Shown here piece after piece: positions 13,292 through 19,730 of a DNA stretch of 20,561 nucleotides (positions are counted from its first letter, which is position 1; every line of letters starts with the position of its first letter). The position numbers and the translations under genes were made by a program. The DNA comes from DATKSS01 sp035468355 (GTDB taxonomy: Bacteria; Chloroflexota; Dormibacteria; Dormibacterales; Dormibacteraceae): NCBI GenBank assembly GCA_035468355.1, contig DATITA010000135.1, positions 1 to 20,561 of the forward strand. Reading direction: 5' to 3'. A model generated the notes under the pieces. The model had not been told where the DNA came from and searched no databases. It was given only the letters and a program-made list of their open reading frames with translations.

Positions 13292-13924
13292 TCAAGGCCG
13301 AATGCCTCCGGGGGTGCGCCCGACGATCAAGTTGAAAATCCCGGCGAACCAGCGGTCGACCGACACGATCTCGACCCCGGCCCGCCTGACGGTTTGAGCA
13401 GTGTTGCGGTTGAAATGGTCGGCCTGGAGCGCGACCAGGAGCGGGCTGAAGACCTCCTGGACCGCGGCCACTGGCAGGAGATTGCTACGCACGTGCTCCA
13501 GGAAGACCATCGGGGCGCCCGGCTTGGCGACGCGGATCGCCTCTCGCACAGCGCGCAGCGGATCGCCGATCGTGCACAGGCAAAGGTTGAAGGCGACCGA
13601 GTCGAACGTGCGGTCGGCGAAAGCGAGGTGCTCCGCATCCATCTCTACCAACAACGCGCTGCGGCCCGACTTTCCCGACTCCGCGCGAGCAAACTGCAAC
13701 ATCGGCAGGCTGGCGTCGATCCCAGTGACCTCCACCGTCGGCGGGTAGTGGGGCAGGCTCAGCCCGGTCCCAAAGCCGATGTCCAGGACCTTACCGCGCA
13801 CGCTCTCCCCCACCTTCTTGCGCCCTTCCAGCACCATCCAGTCGCTGAACCGCGAGGACATGCCGCGGTGGTATGCGCCCGGGTCGTGGTCGAACATTTT
13901 GCGGACGCGGGCCAGGCTCGGCAC
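13292..13924 (-). CDS. Class I SAM-dependent methyltransferase (UbiE/Methyltransf_11 type)
   Basis: A 210-residue Rossmann-fold methyltransferase. SAM motif I is V-L-D48-I-G-F-G-T-G54-L, followed by the acidic strand end V-T-G-I-D-A-S (ribose binding), motif D-A-E-H-L-A-F-A-D and F-D-S-V-A-F-N-L-C-L-C-T-I. The N-terminal F-D-H-D-P-G-A-Y-H-R resembles the lipid- and quinone-methylating UbiE/PmtA group, and the C-terminal half with D-H-F-N-R-N-T also occurs in small lipid methyltransferases. The substrate is unknown. The start is GTG 13924, 7 bases after the tetR stop, with TAGG as a weak ribosome-binding site, so the two genes should be co-transcribed. The gene ends 62 bases before the -10-side of the SOS promoter of the next gene. 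Confidence 0.88.
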   Translation of the reverse strand: MPSLARVRKMFDHDPGAYHRGMSSRFSDWMVLEGRKKVGESVRGKVLDIGFGTGLSLPHYPPTVEVTGIDASLPMLQFARAESGKSGRSALLVEMDAEHLAFADRTFDSVAFNLCLCTIGDPLRAVREAIRVAKPGAPMVFLEHVRSNLLPVAAVQEVFSPLLVALQADHFNRNTAQTVRRAGVEIVSVDRWFAGIFNLIVGRTPGGIRP

Positions 13925-13931
13925 CGGTGGC

Positions 13932-14537
13932 CTAGGGGGCGAAGATGCGGCAGAGGCTCTCGGCCAGGGCGTCCGCGTCGTATCCAGGGTGGGTCAGGAA
14001 ATGGCCGACCGCATCGCTGACAGCCCCGACGACGGCCCGCCCGAAGACCTGGGGGTCCTTGTCGGCATAGAAAGGGTCATGGCCCATGGCGTGCCGCACC
14101 TCGTCGGTCACCGCGCTCGCAAACCGCGACTGGAGGTCGTGGCGAACCTTGTCGACGTCGGCGCTGAGGCCCACCGACTCGATGATCAGGAGGCGCGCCA
14201 CCGAGGAGCGCTCGAAGCAGGAAAGGACGAAGGTCGTGATCCCGCGACGCAGCCTCTCGTGGTGGTCGTGGCCGGTTGCGGCGGCGGCCAGCACGTCCTC
14301 GATCAGAGCGCCGCCCTCCTGGGTCAGCAGATCTCTGAAGCAGTGCTCTTTGGATTCGAAGAACTCGTAGAAGGCGGACTTGGACGCCTTTGCCCCGGCG
14401 ACGATGTCGTCCACGGAGGTGACGTTGTAGCCCCGCGTCGCGAAGAGCGTGAGGGCCGATTCGGCCAGACGGCGGCGGCGCTTTTCGACCCGAGCGTCAC
14501 GCCTCTCTTGGACCGCCGCGCTCGCCGCCGCGGTCAC
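13932..14537 (-). CDS. TetR/AcrR-family transcriptional regulator
   Basis: A 201-residue TetR repressor. The N-terminal DNA-binding domain has A-L-T-L-F-A-T-R-G-Y-N-V-T-S-V-D-D-I-V with the helix-turn-helix at about residues 40-60 ending in S-A-F-Y-E-F-F-E-S-K-E, the classic TetR signature. The remainder is the helical ligand-binding and dimerisation domain. It follows the acyl-CoA dehydrogenase gene after 133 bases and precedes the methyltransferase by 7 bases. By context it may sense an acyl-CoA or related ligand and control the dehydrogenase, as FadR-like TetR proteins do; this is inference. GTG 14537 is the longest start, and a later start would still keep the DNA-binding domain. Confidence 0.92.
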   Translation of the reverse strand: MTAAASAAVQERRDARVEKRRRRLAESALTLFATRGYNVTSVDDIVAGAKASKSAFYEFFESKEHCFRDLLTQEGGALIEDVLAAAATGHDHHERLRRGITTFVLSCFERSSVARLLIIESVGLSADVDKVRHDLQSRFASAVTDEVRHAMGHDPFYADKDPQVFGRAVVGAVSDAVGHFLTHPGYDADALAESLCRIFAP

Positions 14538-14670
14538 CAGTGGCCCGTACCAGCCGGCGCGGGAGCATCCGACGTCCCAGACGGCCGGGCGCCCTGCGGG
14601 CGCTGATGCCCGCGTTGCGGGACCCGCCGATCGTCCTCAGGCATCGAAGGATGCCGTCCTCCTCTCGCCA
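14538..14670 (-). other. Intergenic stretch with three hairpins
   Basis: Read on the minus strand between the acyl-CoA dehydrogenase stop and the tetR start, this GC-rich spacer contains GCATC-CTTC-GATGC, CCCGC-AAC-GCGGG and GCGCCC-GCA-GGGCGC. None is followed by a T-tract, so they are not clear terminators. They may stabilise mRNA ends or pause transcription. No open reading frame is convincing here. Confidence 0.4.
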
Positions 14671-15864
14671 CTAGTTCCTGGCGAGAGCTCGCGAGATGAC
14701 CAGCCGCTGAATCTCGCTCGTCCCCTCGAACAGCGTGTAAATCTTGGCGTCGCGGTGCCACTTCTCGACCGGGAAGTCGCGAATGTAGCCGTAGCCGCCG
14801 CAGATCTGGATCGCCTGCTCGGTGACTTTGACCGCGACTTCGCCGGCCTTCAGCTTGGCCATCGAGCCCTCCGCCTTCTTGAACTCGCCGCCGCTGCGGC
14901 CCTCCCACAGCGCGCGCCAGATGAGGGCGCGGGTGGCTTCGATCTCGGTGGCCATGTCGGCCAGCATGAAGGCGATCGCCTGGTTCTCGATCAGGGGGCG
15001 GCCGAATTGCTTGCGTTCCTTCGCGTACTGCAGCGCGAACTCGAAGGCGGCGCGCGCAATGCCAAGCGCCTGTGCTCCGACGATCGGCCGCGACAGCTCG
15101 AACGTCTTGAGGGCGCCGGAGGCGCGCTGCGACGTGCCTTCACGCGCCCGCTTCAGCCTGGCCTCGAGCTTCTCCATGCCGCCCAGGACGTTCTCGGCGG
15201 GAATAGTGCAGTCTTCGAGCAGGACCTCGGCGGTGTGCGAGGCTCGGATCCCCATCTTCTTTTCTTTCTTGCCCATGCGGATGCCCTTGGTGCCGGGCGG
15301 GACCACGAAGCTGGCCTGGCCGCGCGTTCCGAGCTCGGGCTCGACCGCTGCGACGATCACGTGGACGTCGGCGATCCCGCCATTGGTGATGAACACCTTC
15401 TGCCCGTTGATCACCCAGTCGCCGTTCTTCCGGATGGCGCGGGTTTTCATCGACGACACGTCGGAGCCGGCGTCCGGCTCGGTGACCGCAAAAGCCCCCA
15501 AGGCCGGTTTGTCCGCCGTGCCGAAACAGGCGGGGATCCACGTGGCGATCTGCTCGGGCGTGCCCTGGGAGAAGATGGCGGCGATCGGGAGCCCGGTGCC
15601 CTGGATCGCCAGCGCGATGCCGGCGCACCCCCAGGTCAGCTCCTCGGCGACCAGCGCGGGCATGATCCCGGTGCTGTCGCCGTACGTCTGCTGGAGGAAG
15701 TCGACGCCGTACAGGCCCACCTTGGCGGCCTTTTGGACCACCGGCCACGGAAATTCCTCGCTCTCGTCGTACTCGTGGGCGACGGGGCGGATCTCCTTCT
15801 CGGCGAAGCTGTGAACCCAGTCGCGGATCTCGCGTTGCTCGTCGGTCAGTTCAAACGAAACCAT
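14671..15864 (-). CDS. Acyl-CoA dehydrogenase
   Basis: An FAD enzyme that introduces an alpha-beta double bond into acyl-CoA esters. The 397-residue length and motifs are standard: the N-terminal helical domain, A-V-T-E-P-D-A-G-S-D (FAD and substrate contacts), W-V-I-N-G-Q-K-V-F-I-T-N, then R-K-Q-F-G-R-P-L-I-E-N-Q and the C-terminal Q-I-C-G-G-Y-G-Y. E380 in L-F-E-G-T-S-E-I-Q-R is the catalytic base at the short/medium-chain position. Chain length preference cannot be told. ATG 15864 has GAGGGA as ribosome-binding site; the frame remains open to a TTG at 15891 but this is unlikely. A TTGACA promoter lies upstream. Associated with tetR and the CoA genes further along the same strand. Confidence 0.95.
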   Translation of the reverse strand: MVSFELTDEQREIRDWVHSFAEKEIRPVAHEYDESEEFPWPVVQKAAKVGLYGVDFLQQTYGDSTGIMPALVAEELTWGCAGIALAIQGTGLPIAAIFSQGTPEQIATWIPACFGTADKPALGAFAVTEPDAGSDVSSMKTRAIRKNGDWVINGQKVFITNGGIADVHVIVAAVEPELGTRGQASFVVPPGTKGIRMGKKEKKMGIRASHTAEVLLEDCTIPAENVLGGMEKLEARLKRAREGTSQRASGALKTFELSRPIVGAQALGIARAAFEFALQYAKERKQFGRPLIENQAIAFMLADMATEIEATRALIWRALWEGRSGGEFKKAEGSMAKLKAGEVAVKVTEQAIQICGGYGYIRDFPVEKWHRDAKIYTLFEGTSEIQRLVISRALARN

Positions 15865-15931
15865 TGCTTTTCCCTCGACTCCTTGAGCCAATAAACAGAC
15901 AAGTACTCGTACGTACCGTTTCTTTTCCTGG

Positions 15932-15961
15932 AGGCTACGCCGGGTCGCGCCGTGGTGTCAA
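15932..15961 (-). promoter_or_regulatory. Probable promoter of the acyl-CoA dehydrogenase, with downstream GTAC repeats
   Basis: On the minus strand TTGACA (15961-15956) and TAGCCT (15937-15932) are 18 bp apart. Just downstream, around 15900-15920, three GTAC tetramers occur in the pattern GTAC-GTAC-GA-GTAC. Being near the expected transcription start they could be the operator for the TetR protein encoded downstream, but the symmetry is imperfect. Confidence 0.5.
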
Positions 15962-15990
15962 GGGCGTATGGCGTGCTCGATGTGGGCCGT

Positions 15991-16737
15991 TCAGGCCAGC
16001 AACTTCACCACGGCCGCCAGGCCGGCGACCACGATGACCCCGCGCAGCACGTCCGGCGGCAGCCTCCTCCCCACCTGGGCGCCCAGCTGGCCCCCGGCGA
16101 CGCTCGAGACCGCCAGGAGTGCTGCGGCGGGCCAGGCGATGTGGGTCACCAGCACGAAGACCAGCGCGGCGACCGCATTGACGATCAGCGCGACGACGTT
16201 CTTCAGCGCGTTGATCCGCTGCAGGGTGTCGTCGAGCAGGACCCCCATCAGCGCGACCAGGATCACGCCCTGCGCAGCCCCGAAGTAGCCGCCGTAGACG
16301 GCGGTGAGGAACACGCCGGCGCGCAGGCCCCACGCGCTGTAAGGATGGTCGCGGTGATGGGCGAAAAGGATCGACAGGCGCGGCTGTGCGATCACCAGGC
16401 CCACCGCGAACAGGATCAGGGCCGGGACCACCCGGTGGAAGATGGTCTCGGGCAGGGCTAGCAGGAGCAGCGCCCCCACCAGGGCTCCGCCTGCGCTCGG
16501 CAGGGCCAGACCGGCGATCCGCTTGCCCTGACCCGCGAGCTCGCGGCGATAGCCCACGACGCCGCTGGCCGTGCCGAACACGATCCCCACCGTGTTCGTC
16601 ACGTTGGCCACGAAGGGCGAGTACCCGACCGCCAGGAGCACCGGGAAGGTCAGCAGCGAGCCTGACCCGACGATTGTGTTGATCATCCCGGCGATCAGCC
16701 CGGCGGCGAGGATCGCCGCGATGTCGAGACCGGTCAA
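15991..16737 (-). CDS. TauE/SafE-family membrane transporter (sulfite/organosulfonate exporter type)
   Basis: A 248-residue integral membrane protein with about seven to eight hydrophobic helices in two related halves. The N-terminal half has the family feature A-A-G-L-I-A-G-M-I-N-T-I-V-G-S-G-S-L-L-T-F-P, and the second half repeats it as Y-G-G-Y-F-G-A-A-Q-G-V. Known relatives move sulfite, sulfoacetate or other small anions; specificity cannot be deduced. It follows the crotonase gene by 19 bases and so belongs to the CoA-transferase transcription unit. The assigned start is TTG 16737 with no good ribosome-binding site, so a slightly different start is possible. It ends 127 bases from the acyl-CoA dehydrogenase start. 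Confidence 0.9.
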   Translation of the reverse strand: MTGLDIAAILAAGLIAGMINTIVGSGSLLTFPVLLAVGYSPFVANVTNTVGIVFGTASGVVGYRRELAGQGKRIAGLALPSAGGALVGALLLLALPETIFHRVVPALILFAVGLVIAQPRLSILFAHHRDHPYSAWGLRAGVFLTAVYGGYFGAAQGVILVALMGVLLDDTLQRINALKNVVALIVNAVAALVFVLVTHIAWPAAALLAVSSVAGGQLGAQVGRRLPPDVLRGVIVVAGLAAVVKLLA

Positions 16738-16756
16738 TCCGAACAGTGGCGGTCTG

Positions 16757-17551
16757 CTACTCGCCGGTCCAGGCCGGTTTGCGCTTGGCGAGGAACGACT
16801 CCACGCCTTCGTGGAAGTCTTTGGAGGTGTAGCAGGCGACGATCAGGTCCGAATCGGCACCCTCCGGGATGAGCCTGTCTCGCACGCGCCTCAACGCCTC
16901 CTTGGTGGCCCAGAGCGTCAAAGGCGCGTGGGCGGCCACCTCCTCGGCCATGGCCTGGGCGCGGCCTGCCAGCGACTCCTCGTCCCCTGTCACCTCGGAC
17001 ACCAGGCCGCACGCGAGCATCTCGGCGGCGTCCATTAGGCGCGCACGCATGATGAGGTCCTTCAACCGCGCGATGCCGACCAGCGCGGCGAGCCTGGCGT
17101 AGTTGGGCATCGACAGGCAGTTGCCCAGGGTGCGAGCGATTGGGAAACCGTATCGGGCCGACGGCGCGGCGATGCGGATGTCGCAGCAGGCCGCGATGGC
17201 GGCGCCCGCCCCGGTGCATGAACCGGCGATGGCGGCGATGGTCGGCACGCGCACCGACTCGAGTGCCGTCATGACCTGGTTGCCGCGGGCCTCGTAGTCG
17301 AGCGCGTCCTCGGCGGTCTTGAAGTCCCGGAACTGCGAGATGTCGGTTCCTGCGACAAAAGCCTTGCCCCCGGCGCCCGTCAGGACCATGGCGCGAACGT
17401 CGCGCTCCGCATTGACCTGCTCGCAGACCTCGATGAGCCGGCGGTACATGTTCCAGGTCAGGGCGTTGCGCGCCTGGGGGCGGTTGAAGGTGATCCATCG
17501 CACGGCACCCCGGCGCTCGGTGATCAACTCCCCCGCACCCTCCTCAGCCAC
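16757..17551 (-). CDS. Enoyl-CoA hydratase/isomerase-family (crotonase fold) protein lacking both catalytic Glu
   Basis: A crotonase-superfamily protein of 264 residues. The CoA-binding and oxyanion-hole segments are present: F-N-R-P-Q-A-R-N-A-L, K-A-F-V-A-G-T-D-I near 63-71, and A-G-S-C-T-G-A-G-A-A from 109. The two glutamates that hydrate the double bond in rat mitochondrial enoyl-CoA hydratase (E144, E164) align to A118 and I138, so simple hydration is unlikely. It may be an isomerase, hydrolase, decarboxylase or lyase. The chosen GTG 17551 overlaps the CoA-transferase stop by 8 bases and gives the usual short N terminus; GTG 17560 and GTG 17572 (with GAGGTG upstream) are alternatives. The long frame reaching 17752 is inside the CoA-transferase gene. 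Confidence 0.88.
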   Translation of the reverse strand: MAEEGAGELITERRGAVRWITFNRPQARNALTWNMYRRLIEVCEQVNAERDVRAMVLTGAGGKAFVAGTDISQFRDFKTAEDALDYEARGNQVMTALESVRVPTIAAIAGSCTGAGAAIAACCDIRIAAPSARYGFPIARTLGNCLSMPNYARLAALVGIARLKDLIMRARLMDAAEMLACGLVSEVTGDEESLAGRAQAMAEEVAAHAPLTLWATKEALRRVRDRLIPEGADSDLIVACYTSKDFHEGVESFLAKRKPAWTGE

Positions 17552-18710
17552 GAGCGTCACCAAGCCACTCACGCAGCACCTCGTCGGTGTGCTGCCCGAG
17601 AGTTGGGGGCGGCCGGCGGATCGGGCTCGACTGGCCATCGATCTTCCAGGGAGCGCCGACCTGGCTGATCTTTCCGGCGACCGGGTGCTCGATCTCGGTG
17701 CGCATCTGGCGCTCCGTGGCCAGGGGGCTGGCGAAAGCCTCGGCGATGTCAAATATCGGGCCGGCCGGGAGTCCGTTCTGGTGGAGCCGTTCTAGCCACT
17801 CTTCGCGAGTGCCGGTCTTGAGGTGCTCCTCGATCCGCATGACGAGATCGGTGCGCGCCCCCAGACGCCCGGCGTTGCTGGCGAAACGACGATCCGCGGC
17901 AAGCTCGCTCGCTCCGAGCGTCTTGCACAGGCGAAGGAATTGCTCGTCCGTGGCCACCGCCAGGTTGATGAAGCCGTCCCGCACGGCAAACGTGCCGTAC
18001 GGGGCGATCGACGGATGGTAGTTACCGTCTTTGCTCGGGACCTTGCCGGTAGCGAAAAGACGCCCAGCCTGGTACGTGAAGAGCGCGAGCAGAGAATCGT
18101 TCAACGCGATATCGAGGCGCCGCCCTTTGCCGGTGCGGCCGCGTTCAACCAGCGCAGCAAGGATCGCATGGCTGGCAAACATCCCGGCTCCGATGTCGCC
18201 GATCGGCACTCCGACTTTGGTGGGCGGCGCATTCGGCGGAGCGTTGATGCTCATCATCCCGGACGTGCCCTGGGCGATCTGGTCGTAGCCCGCCAGCGTG
18301 GGCTGGTTCTGGCCATACCCGCTGATGGAGGCGTACACGATCGACGGCTTCTTCGCCTGCAGCGTGGCGGCGTCCAGGCCGAGCCGTGCCATGACGCCGG
18401 GCTTGAAATTCTCTACCACCACGTCGCTGGACATGGCAAGGGCGAGCGCATCGGCCGCACCTTTGGGGTCTTTGAGGTCGGCGAGGACGCTGCGCTTGTT
18501 CCGGTTGACCGACAGAAAGTACGAGGACTCTCCGTTGATGAACGGCGGTCCCCAGTGCCTGGACTGGTCACCGCGCGGCGGTTCGATTTTGACGACGTCC
18601 GCGCCCAGGTCTCCGAGCAGCATCGTGGAGTAGGGGCCTGCCAGCGCTTGCGTAAGGTCCAGCACGCGAATGCCGTCGAGCGGCAAGGGCGCCGCGGCGT
18701 TGGTTTCCAC
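17544..18710 (-). CDS. Family III CoA-transferase (CaiB/BaiF type)
   Basis: Family III CoA-transferases move CoA between carboxylic acids through an aspartyl-CoA thioester. This 388-residue protein starts L-P-L-D-G-I-R-V-L-D-L-T-Q-A-L-A-G-P-Y and continues with L-L-G-D-L-G-A-D-V-V-K-I-E-P-P and N-R-N-K-R-S-V, all typical. D172 in P-I-G-D-I-G-A-G is the likely nucleophile, matching Asp169 of formyl-CoA transferase. The substrate is unknown; carnitine, bile acid, succinate-linked and aromatic acid substrates are all known in the family. GTG 18710 is chosen because a TAGACT element lies 8 bases before it; the frame extends to 18767. Downstream crotonase and TauE genes are coupled to it, suggesting one pathway for a CoA-activated acid. 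Confidence 0.92.
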   Translation of the reverse strand: METNAAAPLPLDGIRVLDLTQALAGPYSTMLLGDLGADVVKIEPPRGDQSRHWGPPFINGESSYFLSVNRNKRSVLADLKDPKGAADALALAMSSDVVVENFKPGVMARLGLDAATLQAKKPSIVYASISGYGQNQPTLAGYDQIAQGTSGMMSINAPPNAPPTKVGVPIGDIGAGMFASHAILAALVERGRTGKGRRLDIALNDSLLALFTYQAGRLFATGKVPSKDGNYHPSIAPYGTFAVRDGFINLAVATDEQFLRLCKTLGASELAADRRFASNAGRLGARTDLVMRIEEHLKTGTREEWLERLHQNGLPAGPIFDIAEAFASPLATERQMRTEIEHPVAGKISQVGAPWKIDGQSSPIRRPPPTLGQHTDEVLREWLGDARG

Positions 18711-18718
18711 TGCGGGCG

Positions 18719-18724
18719 AGTCTA
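18719..18724 (-). promoter_or_regulatory. Possible -10 element for leaderless CoA-transferase transcript
   Basis: TAGACT on the minus strand, 8 bases before GTG 18710 and with no ribosome-binding site between. The same hexamer and nearly the same spacing occur before ymdB (846-851). A -35 box was not found. Confidence 0.4.
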
Positions 18725-18769
18725 ATGGGCCGAAGATAACCGGGTGGTCACAGCCACTGGAGCGCACCG

Positions 18770-19570
18770 GTGACCCTCCAGCAAGCGAGAGGTCGGTTCC
18801 CTGACGTCGTCATCGGCGGCGCGGCCGGCCTGGCGGGTGGATTGCTCGGCGTCGGCGGCGGCTTTCTCATGGTTCCGCTGCAGGTCATCTGGACTCGGAC
18901 CCCGCAGCGCCGAGCGATCGGCAATTCGCTGGCGGCCATCGTCCCCATCGCCATCGTCGGCGCGTGCATCTATTACTTCGGGAGCCGGGCGCCGCAGCTC
19001 GACCTGAAGGTCGCCCTCCTGGTCATGGCCGGTAGCTCGGCAGGGTCTGCGGCCGGCTCCCGCCTCTCGCGAAATGTGCCCGAGCGCTCCCTGAAGATGC
19101 TGGTGGCCGTGCTGCTGGTCCTGGCGGCGGTCAAAGAGCTTCACGATGGGCTGCTGGGCGGACTGCAGGGCTCCGGCGACGTCACCCTCGGTCTCGGCGC
19201 CGATGCGCTCATCGTCGTGGGCGGGCTCGCGGTGGGGACGATCAGCGGTCTGACCGGGGTCGGAGGCGGAGTCCTTCTCGTGCCGATGCTCGTGCTCGGG
19301 TTCGGGATCGGCCAGCGAGTCGCCCAGGGGACCTCGCTGCTGGCCATACTCCCCAACGCGCTGATCGGGTCGGCAATTCACCGCCGGCATGGAGACGTCG
19401 ACGTGGGCGAGTCAGGCCGGATGATGCTCGGCGGGGTGCCGGGCGCGCTGGCAGGGGCCGCGCTGGCACTGTGGCTTCCCCAGCGCCTCCTCGCCACGCT
19501 CTTCGGCCTGCTGCTCGCGGGCATGGCCGTGCGCATGTGGCCCAGGCGCGACGAATCGATTCCGGCTTAG
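18770..19570 (+). CDS. TauE/SafE-family membrane transporter, second copy
   Basis: A 266-residue polytopic membrane protein. Both halves carry the family motif: G-G-A-A-G-L-A-G-G-L-L-G-V-G-G-G-F-L-M-V-P in the first and G-T-I-S-G-L-T-G-V-G-G-G-V-L-L-V-P in the second, giving the internal two-fold repeat seen in TauE/SafE exporters. The motifs are more canonical than in the copy at 15991-16737, so the two are distant paralogues. The transported anion is unknown. GTG 18770 has GGAG 7 bases upstream and a short intergenic region shared with the divergent CoA-transferase gene. The gene ends 4 bases before the convergent small lysine-rich gene. Confidence 0.92.
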   Translation: MTLQQARGRFPDVVIGGAAGLAGGLLGVGGGFLMVPLQVIWTRTPQRRAIGNSLAAIVPIAIVGACIYYFGSRAPQLDLKVALLVMAGSSAGSAAGSRLSRNVPERSLKMLVAVLLVLAAVKELHDGLLGGLQGSGDVTLGLGADALIVVGGLAVGTISGLTGVGGGVLLVPMLVLGFGIGQRVAQGTSLLAILPNALIGSAIHRRHGDVDVGESGRMMLGGVPGALAGAALALWLPQRLLATLFGLLLAGMAVRMWPRRDESIPA

Positions 19571-19574
19571 CGGC

Positions 19575-19730
19575 CTACTCCGGCGATTTCGGCGGCGGCT
19601 GAGGCTGCGGCTGGCTCGTCACCACCGAGTGGTGCCGGAACTGGACGTCTGTACCCACAGCGCCGCCAGGCAGCTTGACCTTCTTCTTCTTCTTGGCCTC
19701 GCGGCCCTGCTTGTCGCGTCCTTTACCCAT
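19575..19730 (-). CDS. Small basic lysine-rich protein, 51 residues
   Basis: No family recognised. From ATG 19730 the protein begins M-G-K-G-R-D-K-Q-G-R-E-A, then a run of five lysines, K-V-K-L-P-G-G, and ends with a Q-P repeat and P-P-P-K-S-P-E. The charged N terminus suggests nucleic-acid or ribosome binding; the proline-rich tail should be unstructured. Its ATG lies 8 bp inside the end of the upstream gene, so the two are translationally coupled. The frame is open further upstream to 19781, but that part is inside the upstream gene. Being only 51 residues, it needs conservation data to be fully convincing. Confidence 0.6.
   Translation of the reverse strand: MGKGRDKQGREAKKKKKVKLPGGAVGTDVQFRHHSVVTSQPQPQPPPKSPE

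Noticed and set aside
14449..15894. 481-codon plus-strand frame opposite the acyl-CoA dehydrogenase
   Set aside because: The minus-strand frame has full family motifs and catalytic Glu; the plus frame is Gly/Asp/Arg-rich with no motif.
17552..17752. N-terminal extension of the crotonase-fold protein
   Set aside because: The extra residues are Ser/Arg-rich and out of frame with the CoA-transferase they overlap; the family starts near 17551.
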